A stretch of DNA of 64,000 nucleotides from positions 372,001 to 436,000 of the forward strand of contig NZ_JAHWQX010000002.1 of the NCBI RefSeq assembly GCF_019334345.1, written 5' to 3'. Within the stretch, counting starts at the first letter, position 1; the number at the start of each line of letters is the position of its first letter. This stretch comes from Neohoeflea coraliihabitans (GTDB lineage: Bacteria > Pseudomonadota > Alphaproteobacteria > Rhizobiales > Rhizobiaceae). Of this stretch, positions 26,537-35,070 are shown piece after piece. The translations under genes were made by a program, and so were the position numbers. The notes beneath the pieces are model-generated. The model was not told where the DNA came from, did not search any database, and saw nothing but the letters and a program-made list of their open reading frames with translations.

Positions 26537-27259
26537 TTAGGAACTCGTAACTATGTCGAGACCAAGTCGGTTTTTCGAGTTTTCGAGATGACGCGTGAAG
26601 GCTCTGAAGATGAAATATTCATCTTGTGTGCGCATAGCCGCAATGATCTGCTGATGCTCAGAAAGGCTTTCGCGCAGCACGTCAGCATTGTAGATATTTT
26701 GCTTGATTGCATTCCAAAGGGGTTGTCGCGCAGTATCTATCACTGGAATGACTAGAGAGATTATAATATCGTTGCGCGTCGCAAACGCTAGCGCTTTGTG
26801 TAATCTGTTGTCCGAGTCGCGGTAATCTTCAACACTACCCTGCTCTGCAGCTATCTTCATTTCCTCGACTAAGCCGTCGAATTTTTCCCAATCATCCTCG
26901 GTAGCGGATCGCGCCGCCATTATGGCAACTCCAGGCTCTAGAGCGATACGGGCATCAATCGCGGACTGGGAATCAGAGAACCGACCGAAGCCAGCTTCGT
27001 CGAGCCACTGCCGTACATCGCCTACGTTCGGCAGTGCTGCGAGATAGATCCCGCTGCTGCGGCGTACCTCTAAAACCCCCGCCATTTGCAACATCGCAAT
27101 TGCTTCGCGGAGAGTATTTCGGCTGACGTCCATCGATTTTGCCATTTCTCGCTCGGGGGCGAGCTTGTCACCGACCTGCATTTCAGAATCGAGGATCTTG
27201 GAGACAATTTTTTCGGCGACAATTTGGCTTCTGAATATAGGCGTCACGCGATCGAACAT
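26537..27259 (-). CDS. FadR-subfamily GntR transcriptional regulator
   Basis: A 240-residue regulator. The winged helix occupies the first 75 residues (LAPEREMAKSMDVSRNTLRE, AIAMLQMAGVLEVRRSSG), followed by an all-helical FCD effector domain (ARIALEPGVAIMAARSAT, DNRLHKALAFATRN, SLSEHQQIIAAMRTQD) that usually binds carboxylates with a metal. It lies upstream of and co-oriented with the catabolic cluster, separated by 300 bases. Matching palindromes before it and before the cluster suggest autoregulation and repression relieved by a pathway acid. Confidence 0.92.
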   Translation of the reverse strand: MFDRVTPIFRSQIVAEKIVSKILDSEMQVGDKLAPEREMAKSMDVSRNTLREAIAMLQMAGVLEVRRSSGIYLAALPNVGDVRQWLDEAGFGRFSDSQSAIDARIALEPGVAIMAARSATEDDWEKFDGLVEEMKIAAEQGSVEDYRDSDNRLHKALAFATRNDIIISLVIPVIDTARQPLWNAIKQNIYNADVLRESLSEHQQIIAAMRTQDEYFIFRAFTRHLENSKNRLGLDIVTSS

Positions 27260-27312
27260 TGGCTTTCCTGTACCTTAAGTGATGATAGCTTTCTATCAGA
27301 CTACACAAAGAT

Positions 27313-27333
27313 ATGGTACTTATTTTGAACCAA
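27313..27333. promoter_or_regulatory. Candidate operator before the gntR gene
   Basis: ATGGT-N11-ACCAA, 54 bases before the gntR start. The arms, the 11-base spacing and the right-hand TTGAACCAA equal those of the site before the enzyme cluster. Confidence 0.65.
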
Positions 27334-27344
27334 ATAGGGCTTCC

Positions 27345-28030
27345 GGAATGTGAGACGTGAACTGTGGTTTCCGATAAGGTTGTCGCGACCAGAGCCCCAA
27401 TCGGCTGATTGGCGCTTGGAAGTCCTTGCCGCCATTTTCTCTTTCGTAATTATTGATGCAGAGCCATTTGCGAAGCCATTGGTTGCGTTCATTTAAGGTG
27501 TTATCGGCTCGCTCATAAGCCCATTCCTCTCGCAGGGCTCTGATGAAGCATTCGGCCTTTCGATTTGTGTTGGGCGTCTATGGCCGCGTGCGGATGTTAC
27601 ACCGGCCAAGCGCGAGTGCCGCACCGCGGAAGGTATGGGAGATGTATCCGACGCCACTATTGCTCATGACGCGGTGCATGGTGACGGCGCGCCTGCCAAA
27701 CCATCGTGACTCTTGCCAGGAAGTGGACGGGTATCGCTCACTATAGGCCAGTCTCGAATGATCGCCGATGGCGACATGGCTAGGGCCATAGCTCCGATGG
27801 CGCGAGCGTTTGCGCCGATGACGGCCAGCAATGCGATGGCCCGTTTGCTCACAGCACTCTAGCGTCTGATGTCGCGATGGATGAGATCGCAGCGGCGTTC
27901 TCGCTCGTGTCGGCGCACCGGCTGCGGTGGATTGAGAGCGCGAAAACCAGTCTTTAGAATTCAATGCAACTAACGACCTCATTGGAACATTACAGCCAAG
28001 GTCACGATGCTGGGCTTCAAAGCCCACGTG
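27345..28030 (-). pseudogene. IS481-family transposase remnant
   Basis: Minus-strand frames joined by shifts give an IS481-type DDE transposase: DLIHRDIR, QTGHRIAG, HVAIGDHSRLAY, RVMSNSGVGYISH with a frame change near 27580, then NTNRKAECFIRALREEWAYE and APISRLGLW, the family's closing motif. Family residues are partly lost (Asn for Asp in MSNSG). The N-terminal helix-turn-helix is missing. It is a fossil next to the gntR promoter, and its inverted ends are not recognisable. Confidence 0.8.
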
Positions 28031-28071
28031 CAGACATTCTTGCTACCCCCCGGGATTATGTGGCGCTCTCC

Positions 28072-28484
28072 TTCCCGGTTCTGCCTGTAAAATTCCCGAT
28101 TACCCCGGCACGGGAAATCCATCTTAAATGACTGATTTTTGCCTATTTTCCTCTCTGCGTCTCCTGAAAAGCGTGAAAACCTTCAGATTTTCCCGGTTAT
28201 TTCCGTGAAAACCGGGAAACTAAACAGAGACTAGTTCGCAGTCGACTGCGTCCCCAGCCACTCCTTCCACGCTTTTCAATCCCTTGCTGTTTCCGGTTAA
28301 AATGTGCCGTCTTTTCAGGTACTTGGAATCTTTGTGTTCCGACTGAGACTCGATACCGGGCTCCATTTTTGCTTGGGATAGCCGAGAGTCTCGACCGGCG
28401 AATTCGCCGCGAGTTCGGGCCGCGCTTCCGGGCACGCTTACCAAACGGCGCCGTACCTTCCGCCCGAGTTCTCTAAGCCGGGAA
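28072..28484. repeat. Cluster of CGGGAA/TTCCCG inverted motifs in non-coding DNA
   Basis: In about 410 bases without a gene the hexamer CGGGAA or its complement occurs at 28072, 28093, 28111, 28190, 28214 and 28479. Two pairs form hairpins: TTCCCG with CGGGAA at 28093-28116, and TTTCCCGGTT with AACCGGGAAA at 28189-28219. No protein frame is convincing. The role is unknown; it may be a decayed repeat family. Confidence 0.4.
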
Positions 28485-28543
28485 ACTGGCATGGTGGCTC
28501 GGTGGAGCCGACCCGGCCGAGTGGAGCGCTACGCCTGCATGGC

Positions 28544-29092
28544 TCAAGGAGCGGTGCGGCACGCAACCTGCGTATGAATTCTCTGCACGAGCTCATCTAC
28601 CAGGAGATCAAACGGCTGGCCTATGTCAATCTCCAGGCTCAGTTCGTCTTTCTCAGGCACCTCAAGGGCGTCGAACTGGCTATCGAGCAGAGATAAAGGC
28701 ATAAAGTGGTCGCTGCGAGAGGAAATACGCCGCGCGATAACCGAGCGATCGCCCTTCAGGTGGATGAAGCAGACGCGCTTTTCCGCTTCCGCGCGAATCC
28801 AATCGCGATACAGCCGCTTCAAGGCCGAGCATCCGACCACCATGGGCACCGTTGATCGCGAGATCCGTTCGCCGATCGCTCTCAGCCAGGGTTCCCGATC
28901 CGCATCGTTCAGCGGAATCGCCGATCTCATTTTCTTGATGTTTTCGAAAGAATGCAGCGTGTCACCGTCCAGAAAAGGCAAGGATAGCCGTGACGCCAAC
29001 ACCTTCCCAACTGAGGTCTTTCCACAGCCGGAGACACCCATAACAATATAGGTCATCATCGTATCTTGTTGGACGACGGCGTCATGGATCAT
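28544..29092 (-). CDS. gntK: Gluconokinase (GntK family)
   Basis: A 182-residue P-loop kinase. Walker A is MGVSGCGKTSVG; the family motifs LPFLDGDTLHSFENIKKM, PLNDADREPWL, VVGCSALKRLYRDWIR and HLKGDRSVIARR follow in order. It phosphorylates gluconate (or a related aldonate) to the 6-phosphate for the pentose-phosphate or Entner-Doudoroff route. It lies 13 bases after the ABC ATPase gene as the last member of the operon, which implies that this importer brings in a gluconate-like sugar acid or a compound oxidised to one. An internal start at 29059 is possible. Confidence 0.9.
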   Translation of the reverse strand: MIHDAVVQQDTMMTYIVMGVSGCGKTSVGKVLASRLSLPFLDGDTLHSFENIKKMRSAIPLNDADREPWLRAIGERISRSTVPMVVGCSALKRLYRDWIRAEAEKRVCFIHLKGDRSVIARRISSRSDHFMPLSLLDSQFDALEVPEKDELSLEIDIGQPFDLLVDELVQRIHTQVACRTAP

Positions 29093-29105
29093 AGCCTTTG
29101 TCTAT

Positions 29106-30203
29106 TTATTCAATCCCCACGGCAATCAGTCGTTCATCCTTCCCGCTGAAGATACAGGCTCGAGATTTATCGATACGGAAGTTCACCTTCGTATCGATAT
29201 CCCAATTGGCATGTGCAGGAGCCTTGGCAATCAGGGGCACAGTGCCAACGCGCAGATGGACGAGAGTTTCCGGGCCCAGATATTCGAGAACTTCAATCAC
29301 GCCCTGCGTGCCAGTTTCCTCCTGCTCAACAACGACGATGTGCTCCGGACGAATCCCGACAGCGACCTCTCGACCCGACTGTGTTTCAATCTTCTTCGCA
29401 AGACGGTCGGATATCGGGATCCTGAAGCTTCCCTGGGATAGAAAGTGATCCCCACCCGTGCTTTCGACAGTGCACGGAACGAGATTTATTCCCAACCCTC
29501 CGACAAAACCAGCCACAAACTGGTTGGCGGGTCGTTCATAGACCTCACGGGGCGTGCCAATCTGCTGGAGCTTGCCGTCCCACAGTACGGCAACACGGTC
29601 CGACAACGTCATCGCCTCTGCCTGGTCGTGGGTCACATAGACGATCGTGGTCCGAACCTGGTTGTGAAGGCGTTTCAGCTCAGCCCGCATGGCCACCCTT
29701 AACCTGGCATCCAGATTGGAAAGAGGCTCGTCCATCAGAAACGCTCGCGGGTCTCTGACGAGCGCCCGCCCCAAAGCCACGCGCTGTCTCTGCCCGCCGC
29801 TCAGATCGCTTGGAAAGCGATCCGTAAGTTCGGCCATTCCTAACGTTTGGCAAACATCTTCAACCCGCGATCTGATGATCTGATCGCCCAGCTTTTGCGC
29901 CTTCAGCGGAAATGAGAGGTTCTCGAAAACGTTCATATGCGGATACAGCGCATAGTCCTGGAACACCATTGCCACCTGGCGATGGCGCGGCGCAACGCCG
30001 TTGACCACTTGACCGTCGATCAGGATCTCGCCGTAACTCGGTTCCAACAGACCAGAGATAAGGTTGAGCGTCGTCGACTTGCCACATCCTGACGGACCCA
30101 GAAGAGTCAGAAATTCATTCTCCTCCACTTCAATAGAGAAATTTGAGAGCACATCATTGTTCTCGTATCGAAGACCCACTTCCTGAAGCTCAATTTTTGC
30201 CAT
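29106..30203 (-). CDS. ABC importer ATPase, UgpC/MalK type (second system)
   Basis: A 365-residue CUT1-type ATPase with Walker A GPSGCGKST, Q-loop FQDYALYPH, signature LSGGQRQR, Walker B FLMDEP, D-loop SNLDARLR and switch His in VTHDQAEAM, plus a C-terminal TOBE-like domain with GIRPEHI. It powers the two permeases encoded just upstream. Its neighbours are gluconokinase and an FAD oxidoreductase, so a carbohydrate or carbohydrate acid is the likely load. Confidence 0.94.
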   Translation of the reverse strand: MAKIELQEVGLRYENNDVLSNFSIEVEENEFLTLLGPSGCGKSTTLNLISGLLEPSYGEILIDGQVVNGVAPRHRQVAMVFQDYALYPHMNVFENLSFPLKAQKLGDQIIRSRVEDVCQTLGMAELTDRFPSDLSGGQRQRVALGRALVRDPRAFLMDEPLSNLDARLRVAMRAELKRLHNQVRTTIVYVTHDQAEAMTLSDRVAVLWDGKLQQIGTPREVYERPANQFVAGFVGGLGINLVPCTVESTGGDHFLSQGSFRIPISDRLAKKIETQSGREVAVGIRPEHIVVVEQEETGTQGVIEVLEYLGPETLVHLRVGTVPLIAKAPAHANWDIDTKVNFRIDKSRACIFSGKDERLIAVGIE

Positions 30204-30207
30204 TTTA

Positions 30208-31047
30208 CTAACCTTTCATCGCCCCAGATGTAAGTCCGTAGATGAACCATTTCTGAAGAAGAATAAACAGGAGAAGAACTGGAATTGTTGACAGGACAAC
30301 TGCAGCTGTAAGCTCTCCCCATTGAATTCCGAATTGTGAAATATAATATTTCAGCCCAACCTGAGCCAACCGCATCTCGTCACTTGATGTAAGCGTGAGC
30401 GCAATGACAAATTCATTCCACGCATAGACGAAGACAACGATCGCCGCGGCAGCAAGACCGGGTTTGCTCAAGGGAACCACCACCCGATACATCGCGCCAA
30501 GCCTCGAATAGCCATCGACCATTGCGGCCTTGTCCAGCGACTGCGGCACGTTTTGCAGAAACCCTTGGATCAGCCAGACCACCAAGGGGGTTTGCCACAT
30601 GCTGTAAACGAGGATCAGGACAATGTAGGTGTCGAGCAGGTTCATCTTGCTCGCCAGGAGATACGTTGGAACCAGGTTCGCGACCCCGGGAATCATATGA
30701 CTGGCAATGAGCAGAAACATGAACACGTTCATGCCACGAAACTTGAACCTGGATACCGCATAGGCCGCATGGATCGAGACTATGAGAGTCAAGATGATTG
30801 ATCCGACTGCCACAATCGTGCTGTTGAACAAGTAGAGTGGCATGTTCGATGCCCAAACGGCCTGGTAATTCTCCAAAGTAACCGGACTCGGCACCCATTC
30901 CGGAGGAAAGACATACACTTGCGATTCCGGCTTGAGCGAAGTGATGATCACCCAGATGAAGGGCAGGAGCATCAAGACCGTAATGCCGCTGAGCGTCAGG
31001 AAAAGGATTCCATGCCGCAATTTTTGCCTCAGGATATAGGGTTTCAT
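30208..31047 (-). CDS. ABC importer permease, MalG/UgpE type
   Basis: A 279-residue six-helix permease (FLTLSGITVLMLLPFIWVII at the N-terminus, IPVLLLFILLQKW at the C-terminus). The EAA loop DKAAMVDGYSRLG...VVVPL couples it to the ATPase. It ends with the conserved GLTSGAMKG seen in this subfamily. Its start overlaps the stop of the other permease gene, and only four bases separate it from the ATPase gene. Confidence 0.93.
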   Translation of the reverse strand: MKPYILRQKLRHGILFLTLSGITVLMLLPFIWVIITSLKPESQVYVFPPEWVPSPVTLENYQAVWASNMPLYLFNSTIVAVGSIILTLIVSIHAAYAVSRFKFRGMNVFMFLLIASHMIPGVANLVPTYLLASKMNLLDTYIVLILVYSMWQTPLVVWLIQGFLQNVPQSLDKAAMVDGYSRLGAMYRVVVPLSKPGLAAAAIVVFVYAWNEFVIALTLTSSDEMRLAQVGLKYYISQFGIQWGELTAAVVLSTIPVLLLFILLQKWFIYGLTSGAMKG

Positions 31048-31886
31048 CGCCGCCCCCTCATGGATGCAAGATAGGCAAATGTGAGCAACACATTCACGAA
31101 GAACAAAATTATTGCGATTGCGGAAGCGGTATCCATGTTGAAGTAAGTGAATGCTTCACGATACAATCGAAGACTGATCAAATCAGTGCTGTCCAACGGT
31201 CCGCCACCGGTTAATACGAGGGGCAGAGCAACGATATTGAAGTCGCTCAGGGTCAGGACGATGACACACACAAGCAGCGTTGGCCGCAGCATTGGTATCG
31301 TCACCCGCGTCAGCGTCGTGAACCAGGAGACTCCATCGACCCGGGCGGCCCGGTAAAGATTTTCCGGGATGCCTTGAAGCGCCGCAAGCAGCAAAATCAT
31401 CGGGAACGCCACGGATCGCCATACATTGGTGAGGATCAGCGCAGCCATAGCAAAACGCGGATCACCAAGAGGATCGAGCCTTGGAAGCCCCAAATCCAGC
31501 AAGGCCATCGATACCGGACCGTAATCCGCGTTCAGCAACCATCGCCAGACCATTGCGGCGACCACTTGGGAGACGACCCACGGCACGAGGATCCCGGTCC
31601 TGAACGTCGTCCGGAAGGCAATTCGCTGGTTCAGCAGGAGCGCCAAGGCCAGGCCCAGGCCCACAGCGAGGAACACAGAGCCTGCTACGAAGATGAGCGA
31701 CGCCGTCATGTTCCACCAACTGGCCGGATCGGAAATCAGCCGCCAGTAATTTTCAAATCCGACGAATTCCCCTGTCACCATCAGGGCGGATTCATGCAGA
31801 CTGAGGTGAAATGCGTAGAACATCGGGTAGAGAGCGACGGCGAAAACAAGCGCCGAAGCGGGTAAGATCAAGACATATGGAAACAT
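31044..31886 (-). CDS. ABC importer permease, MalF/UgpA type
   Basis: A 280-residue permease with a first helix FPYVLILPASALVFAVALYP and an EAA loop YRAARVDGVSWFT...VTIPM. It forms the channel with the MalG-type partner, whose gene it overlaps by four bases. The PGDPR-type loop region LDPLGDPRFAMAAL is typical of sugar importers. Confidence 0.92.
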   Translation of the reverse strand: MFPYVLILPASALVFAVALYPMFYAFHLSLHESALMVTGEFVGFENYWRLISDPASWWNMTASLIFVAGSVFLAVGLGLALALLLNQRIAFRTTFRTGILVPWVVSQVVAAMVWRWLLNADYGPVSMALLDLGLPRLDPLGDPRFAMAALILTNVWRSVAFPMILLLAALQGIPENLYRAARVDGVSWFTTLTRVTIPMLRPTLLVCVIVLTLSDFNIVALPLVLTGGGPLDSTDLISLRLYREAFTYFNMDTASAIAIILFFVNVLLTFAYLASMRGRR

Positions 31887-31922
31887 TGGGAACCCCTGCG
31901 CCAGGCTAGCTGCAACCGCCTG

Positions 31923-33269
31923 TCAAAGAACGACGTTTTGCGCTGCGAGTGTGGTCCGCAACTGTTCAATGTCCAGTTCAGCAGGAGAAATTGCGTTCCC
32001 CCGCGCTGAAAGGGCGGCAGCCGTCCCTGCTGCTTGACCAGTTGCTACGCAGCACGGCATCGAACGCGTTGAAGCGTGGGCTTCATGCGATGCGGAAATG
32101 CATCGTCCCCCGAGCAGCATGCCATCCAGATCCTGCGGAACGAGACAGCTGTAGGGGATTTCGTAGAATCCTCCGGGCTGCAAGACCGTCCAACTGTGGC
32201 TGTTTGGGTTCTCGGCGGGCCCGTGATTGTCCATCGGAAAGAAATTTCGCGCCACGGCACTCTCGAAACGCCGTTCTGCGAGAATATCCTCTTTTGTCAG
32301 CATATACCGGCCTATGATGCGACGCGATTCACGCACGCCGATTGAGGCAGCAGTATCGATCAGGTGAGCGTCCGCGAAGCCCGGCAGGTTGTCCTTCATG
32401 AAACGGACAACAGAAGCAGCCTGCTTTCGCGCATCGACTTCTGCTTTCGTCAGATCGCCTGCATCGACCGCATCCAAACCTTGCACGCGTGTCGCATTGA
32501 CGAGGATCTGACCTGTGTTGGGGAGCGCCTGAAGCCCCATCGATTCACGGGCCAGATACAGCCCGCCGCTCTCCTTTGCCTTTTTGATAAGACTGAAGAA
32601 ACCGGCAAACACGAACAATGGCGGGTCGCGATCCTCTTCCAGAAGACACTTCATCGGCTCCTGGTAAAACTCGTCGGGATTCGCCTTGTAATATTCGATG
32701 AGTTGCTTCGTATCGACATTGCCCATGCGAAACATGAGGGTCATCGGCTGTCCGGCGTTCCCGTCGGGCCGTCTGGACTCAAAAGCCGCACCAGCGGAAG
32801 CGGCCACATCGCCGTCGCCCGTGCAATCAACGACGACTTTTGCCGAGATGGTTTTTATTCCGGATTTGGTCACGAAGCGAACACCTTCGATCCGCTGGTT
32901 CTCGACAACGGAGTCGAGGACCCAGGAATGCAATAGGAGCCGCACACCAGCTTCGGAGACCATTTCCAGGGCAACTGTTTTGAACAATTCCGGATCGAAG
33001 GGCGTGTAAAGCCCTTCGATCGAACCGCCAACTGCTTTTAGGCGGTCGAGAAACTCCCACATGATTCCGCCGATTATGGACCTGTCAACGCCCATGAAGG
33101 AACACATGAGCCCGGCGGTTGCGACCCCGCCGAGCGTCCCTCCTCTCTCCACGAGAGTGACCTCAGCGCCGGTACGTGCGGCGGCAACTGCTGCCGCAAT
33201 ACCCGCCATACCACCGCCTGCAACGAGTACGTCAGTGGAATGAGAGACTTCTGAATGCTGAATTGTCAT
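31923..33269 (-). CDS. FAD-dependent oxidoreductase (FAD_oxidored family)
   Basis: A 448-residue flavoprotein. The dinucleotide fold is VLVAGGGMAGIAAAVAAART with the downstream VTLVERGGTLGG; further features are VVVDCTGDGDVAASAGA, SIGVRESRRIIGRYMLT and the C-terminal LLGGRCISASHEAHASTR, all hallmarks of the PF12831-type family. Catalysis is uncharacterised for most members, but they often stand beside sugar importers. Here it is between the binding protein and permease genes of a sugar-type ABC system, so oxidation of the imported sugar or alcohol is a reasonable inference. Confidence 0.88.
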   Translation of the reverse strand: MTIQHSEVSHSTDVLVAGGGMAGIAAAVAAARTGAEVTLVERGGTLGGVATAGLMCSFMGVDRSIIGGIMWEFLDRLKAVGGSIEGLYTPFDPELFKTVALEMVSEAGVRLLLHSWVLDSVVENQRIEGVRFVTKSGIKTISAKVVVDCTGDGDVAASAGAAFESRRPDGNAGQPMTLMFRMGNVDTKQLIEYYKANPDEFYQEPMKCLLEEDRDPPLFVFAGFFSLIKKAKESGGLYLARESMGLQALPNTGQILVNATRVQGLDAVDAGDLTKAEVDARKQAASVVRFMKDNLPGFADAHLIDTAASIGVRESRRIIGRYMLTKEDILAERRFESAVARNFFPMDNHGPAENPNSHSWTVLQPGGFYEIPYSCLVPQDLDGMLLGGRCISASHEAHASTRSMPCCVATGQAAGTAAALSARGNAISPAELDIEQLRTTLAAQNVVL

Positions 33270-33295
33270 GTGGGAGATTCCTTACTCGTCAGCGA

Positions 33296-34591
33296 CTAGA
33301 GGCTGCGGTTGTATTTGGATGCAGCGTTATCGAGCGCTTGCTGCACGGACACATCGCGAAGAATCGCTTCCTGAATCGCCAGATTGAACAGTTCGATAAG
33401 CAGATCCAGGTTTGTTGCCTGCGGGAATTCGCTTGAAGCCGTCGCAATGTAGTCGAGGATGAATTTCAGGTTCTCACCCTCCTCGGACTCAAAGAATGCA
33501 TCTTCGGCCACCGACTTGCGGGCGGGCACCTGGCCTGCAACCTCTGCATTGAGAAGTTGCGACTCGTAGCTCAAGGCGTGGGAAAGAAATTCCCAGGCAG
33601 CCTCTTTGTTCTCCGAGGTCGCTCCAATGCCGATATCCCAGCCGGTCACAGGAGTGGGGGCAGGTTTGTCGACACTCCACCCCGGGATGGGAACAAGCCC
33701 AACCTTTCCTTCGATAACGGGCGATGTCTGGGTTCGCTCATAGCGATGCATCCCTTCGATCGCCATCGCGTATTTGCCTGCCATGAACCCCTGCAGTCTC
33801 TCGTCATAAGTGAGGTTGACCACATCCGGCGGCATGGCTTCGTGCACCTTGACAAGATCGACGAACGACTGGACCGCCTTGACGCCCGCCGGACTGTTGA
33901 ACGTCGCTTTGCCGTCCGGCCCTATGATGGTTTCGCCGGATGCCCAGATCAGCGGGAAAAGAAAGCGGTGCGCGAATGGTTGACTGCGCGCGATCCCCTC
34001 CGCGAAACCCCACTGATCTATTTTGCCGTCGCCATCGGTATCGACCGTAAGCGCCTTCGCGGCGGTCGTGAACTCGTCCATCGAGCGCGGTGGCTCCAGA
34101 CCCGCTTCATCGAAGAGATCCTTCCGGTAGAAGAGAGCGCTCCCATTCGACCACATGTTGAGCGCATAGGTCTTCCCGTCATAGACACGCTCCTGCGGAT
34201 GATAGAAATCATCAAGCGCCCCCGCGTCCCAGGTCTCAATGTACTCATCAAGAGGCGCCAGTATATTGCCGCGCGCCAGCGTTTGCCGGAGGTTGGTCTC
34301 CACCAGCGTCACATCCGGACCGCGGCCGGCAGAAACCGAGACAATGAGCTTTGATGAAATCTCGTTCCAAGGGAAAATTTCCGGCTGGATTTTGATCCCG
34401 GGATGCTCGTCCTCGAAGGTTTTGATAATTTGAGCCCACGCGCTCTCACGCGGACCGTTTTTATTTGGATCCAAAAAAGTCCAAAACTTGAGTGTCGTTT
34501 CTTCCTGGGCCCCAGCTGTGCCGGGGGCCAGACAAACGATCGACGCCGATACAATCAGCGACAGCCAAAATCCACCTTGTCTACATTTCAT
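33296..34591 (-). CDS. Extracellular sugar-type solute-binding protein (second ABC system)
   Basis: A 431-residue family-1 binding protein with a signal peptide (FWLSLIVSASIVCLAPGTAG, cut near AGA-QE). Typical stretches are FEDEHPGIKIQPE, SALFYRKDLFDEAGLEPP, the EF-hand-like DTDGDGKIDQWGFA and FMAGKYAMAIEGM. GGAGGAG precedes the ATG at 34591. It is the first gene of the unit, with two LacI-like sites upstream. The gap to the FAD gene is only 26 bases and has no hairpin, unlike the other binding-protein genes. Confidence 0.92.
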   Translation of the reverse strand: MKCRQGGFWLSLIVSASIVCLAPGTAGAQEETTLKFWTFLDPNKNGPRESAWAQIIKTFEDEHPGIKIQPEIFPWNEISSKLIVSVSAGRGPDVTLVETNLRQTLARGNILAPLDEYIETWDAGALDDFYHPQERVYDGKTYALNMWSNGSALFYRKDLFDEAGLEPPRSMDEFTTAAKALTVDTDGDGKIDQWGFAEGIARSQPFAHRFLFPLIWASGETIIGPDGKATFNSPAGVKAVQSFVDLVKVHEAMPPDVVNLTYDERLQGFMAGKYAMAIEGMHRYERTQTSPVIEGKVGLVPIPGWSVDKPAPTPVTGWDIGIGATSENKEAAWEFLSHALSYESQLLNAEVAGQVPARKSVAEDAFFESEEGENLKFILDYIATASSEFPQATNLDLLIELFNLAIQEAILRDVSVQQALDNAASKYNRSL

Positions 34592-34718
34592 GCTGAACTC
34601 CTCCCTTGGTCTGAATGCTCCGCCTTGAACGGATTTTTTCGTTGGTTCGAACCCTAGGTTCGCCTCGCATTGACATATGCCCGCCACGCAAATCTGACGT
34701 GTCGTTGAACCGATCTCA

Positions 34719-34734
34719 GGAAAAACGTTACACC
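34719..34734. promoter_or_regulatory. Candidate LacI operator A
   Basis: GGAAAAACGTTACACC upstream of the binding-protein gene. It shares the core AACGTTACACC-like pattern with the sites at 34772-34787 and 37239-37254. Confidence 0.45.
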
Positions 34735-34771
34735 TCTGATATAGCAGGCTTTATCCTCCCATATGCGAATT

Positions 34772-34787
34772 GGTAAATCGTTACACT
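34772..34787. promoter_or_regulatory. Candidate LacI operator B
   Basis: GGTAAATCGTTACACT, an imperfect palindrome (GTAA-N4-TTAC) with the central CG typical of LacI-family sites. It lies about 190 bases before the binding-protein start, 53 bases from site A. Confidence 0.55.
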
Positions 34788-35070
34788 AAATTTTTGTCCT
34801 GTCAAGTTCGCGGCGCCAGAAAACACGTGCGCGAGTGAGCGGCTGCGGCTCTCGTGTCCTTACCCGGGAAGACGCTTCACCCTGCCCCATGCCGCGGCAC
34901 GGACGAGGTCAAGCAACTTCAATTGCAAGATTGGCCGGGGCTTTCTGAAAGGCGCCCCCCAAACGGATGCACACAGCCCACCGGCGCGCTCGGCGGGGCG
35001 ATCAGCAAATTTGATGCCGAGAAAATCGCGATCACGGGACAGGTTGCGGCGCTTGGCAGCAGATAATGTG

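Larger units (their letters stand above)
34592..35070. other. Promoter gap before the second sugar ABC operon
   Basis: About 480 bases between the end of the lacI-type gene and the start of the binding-protein gene. No protein frame stands out. It holds the two LacI-like sites described separately; the part from 34800 to 35070 shows nothing that I can identify. Confidence 0.5.

Noticed and set aside
26478-26540. A 20-codon plus-strand frame with an ATG
   Set aside because: Too short, overlaps the stop of the gntR gene and lacks conservation evidence; could be a leader peptide but nothing supports it.
28072-28484. A CRISPR array
   Set aside because: Motif copies are six bases long, irregularly spaced and in both orientations; there are no repeats of 24-40 bases and no cas genes.
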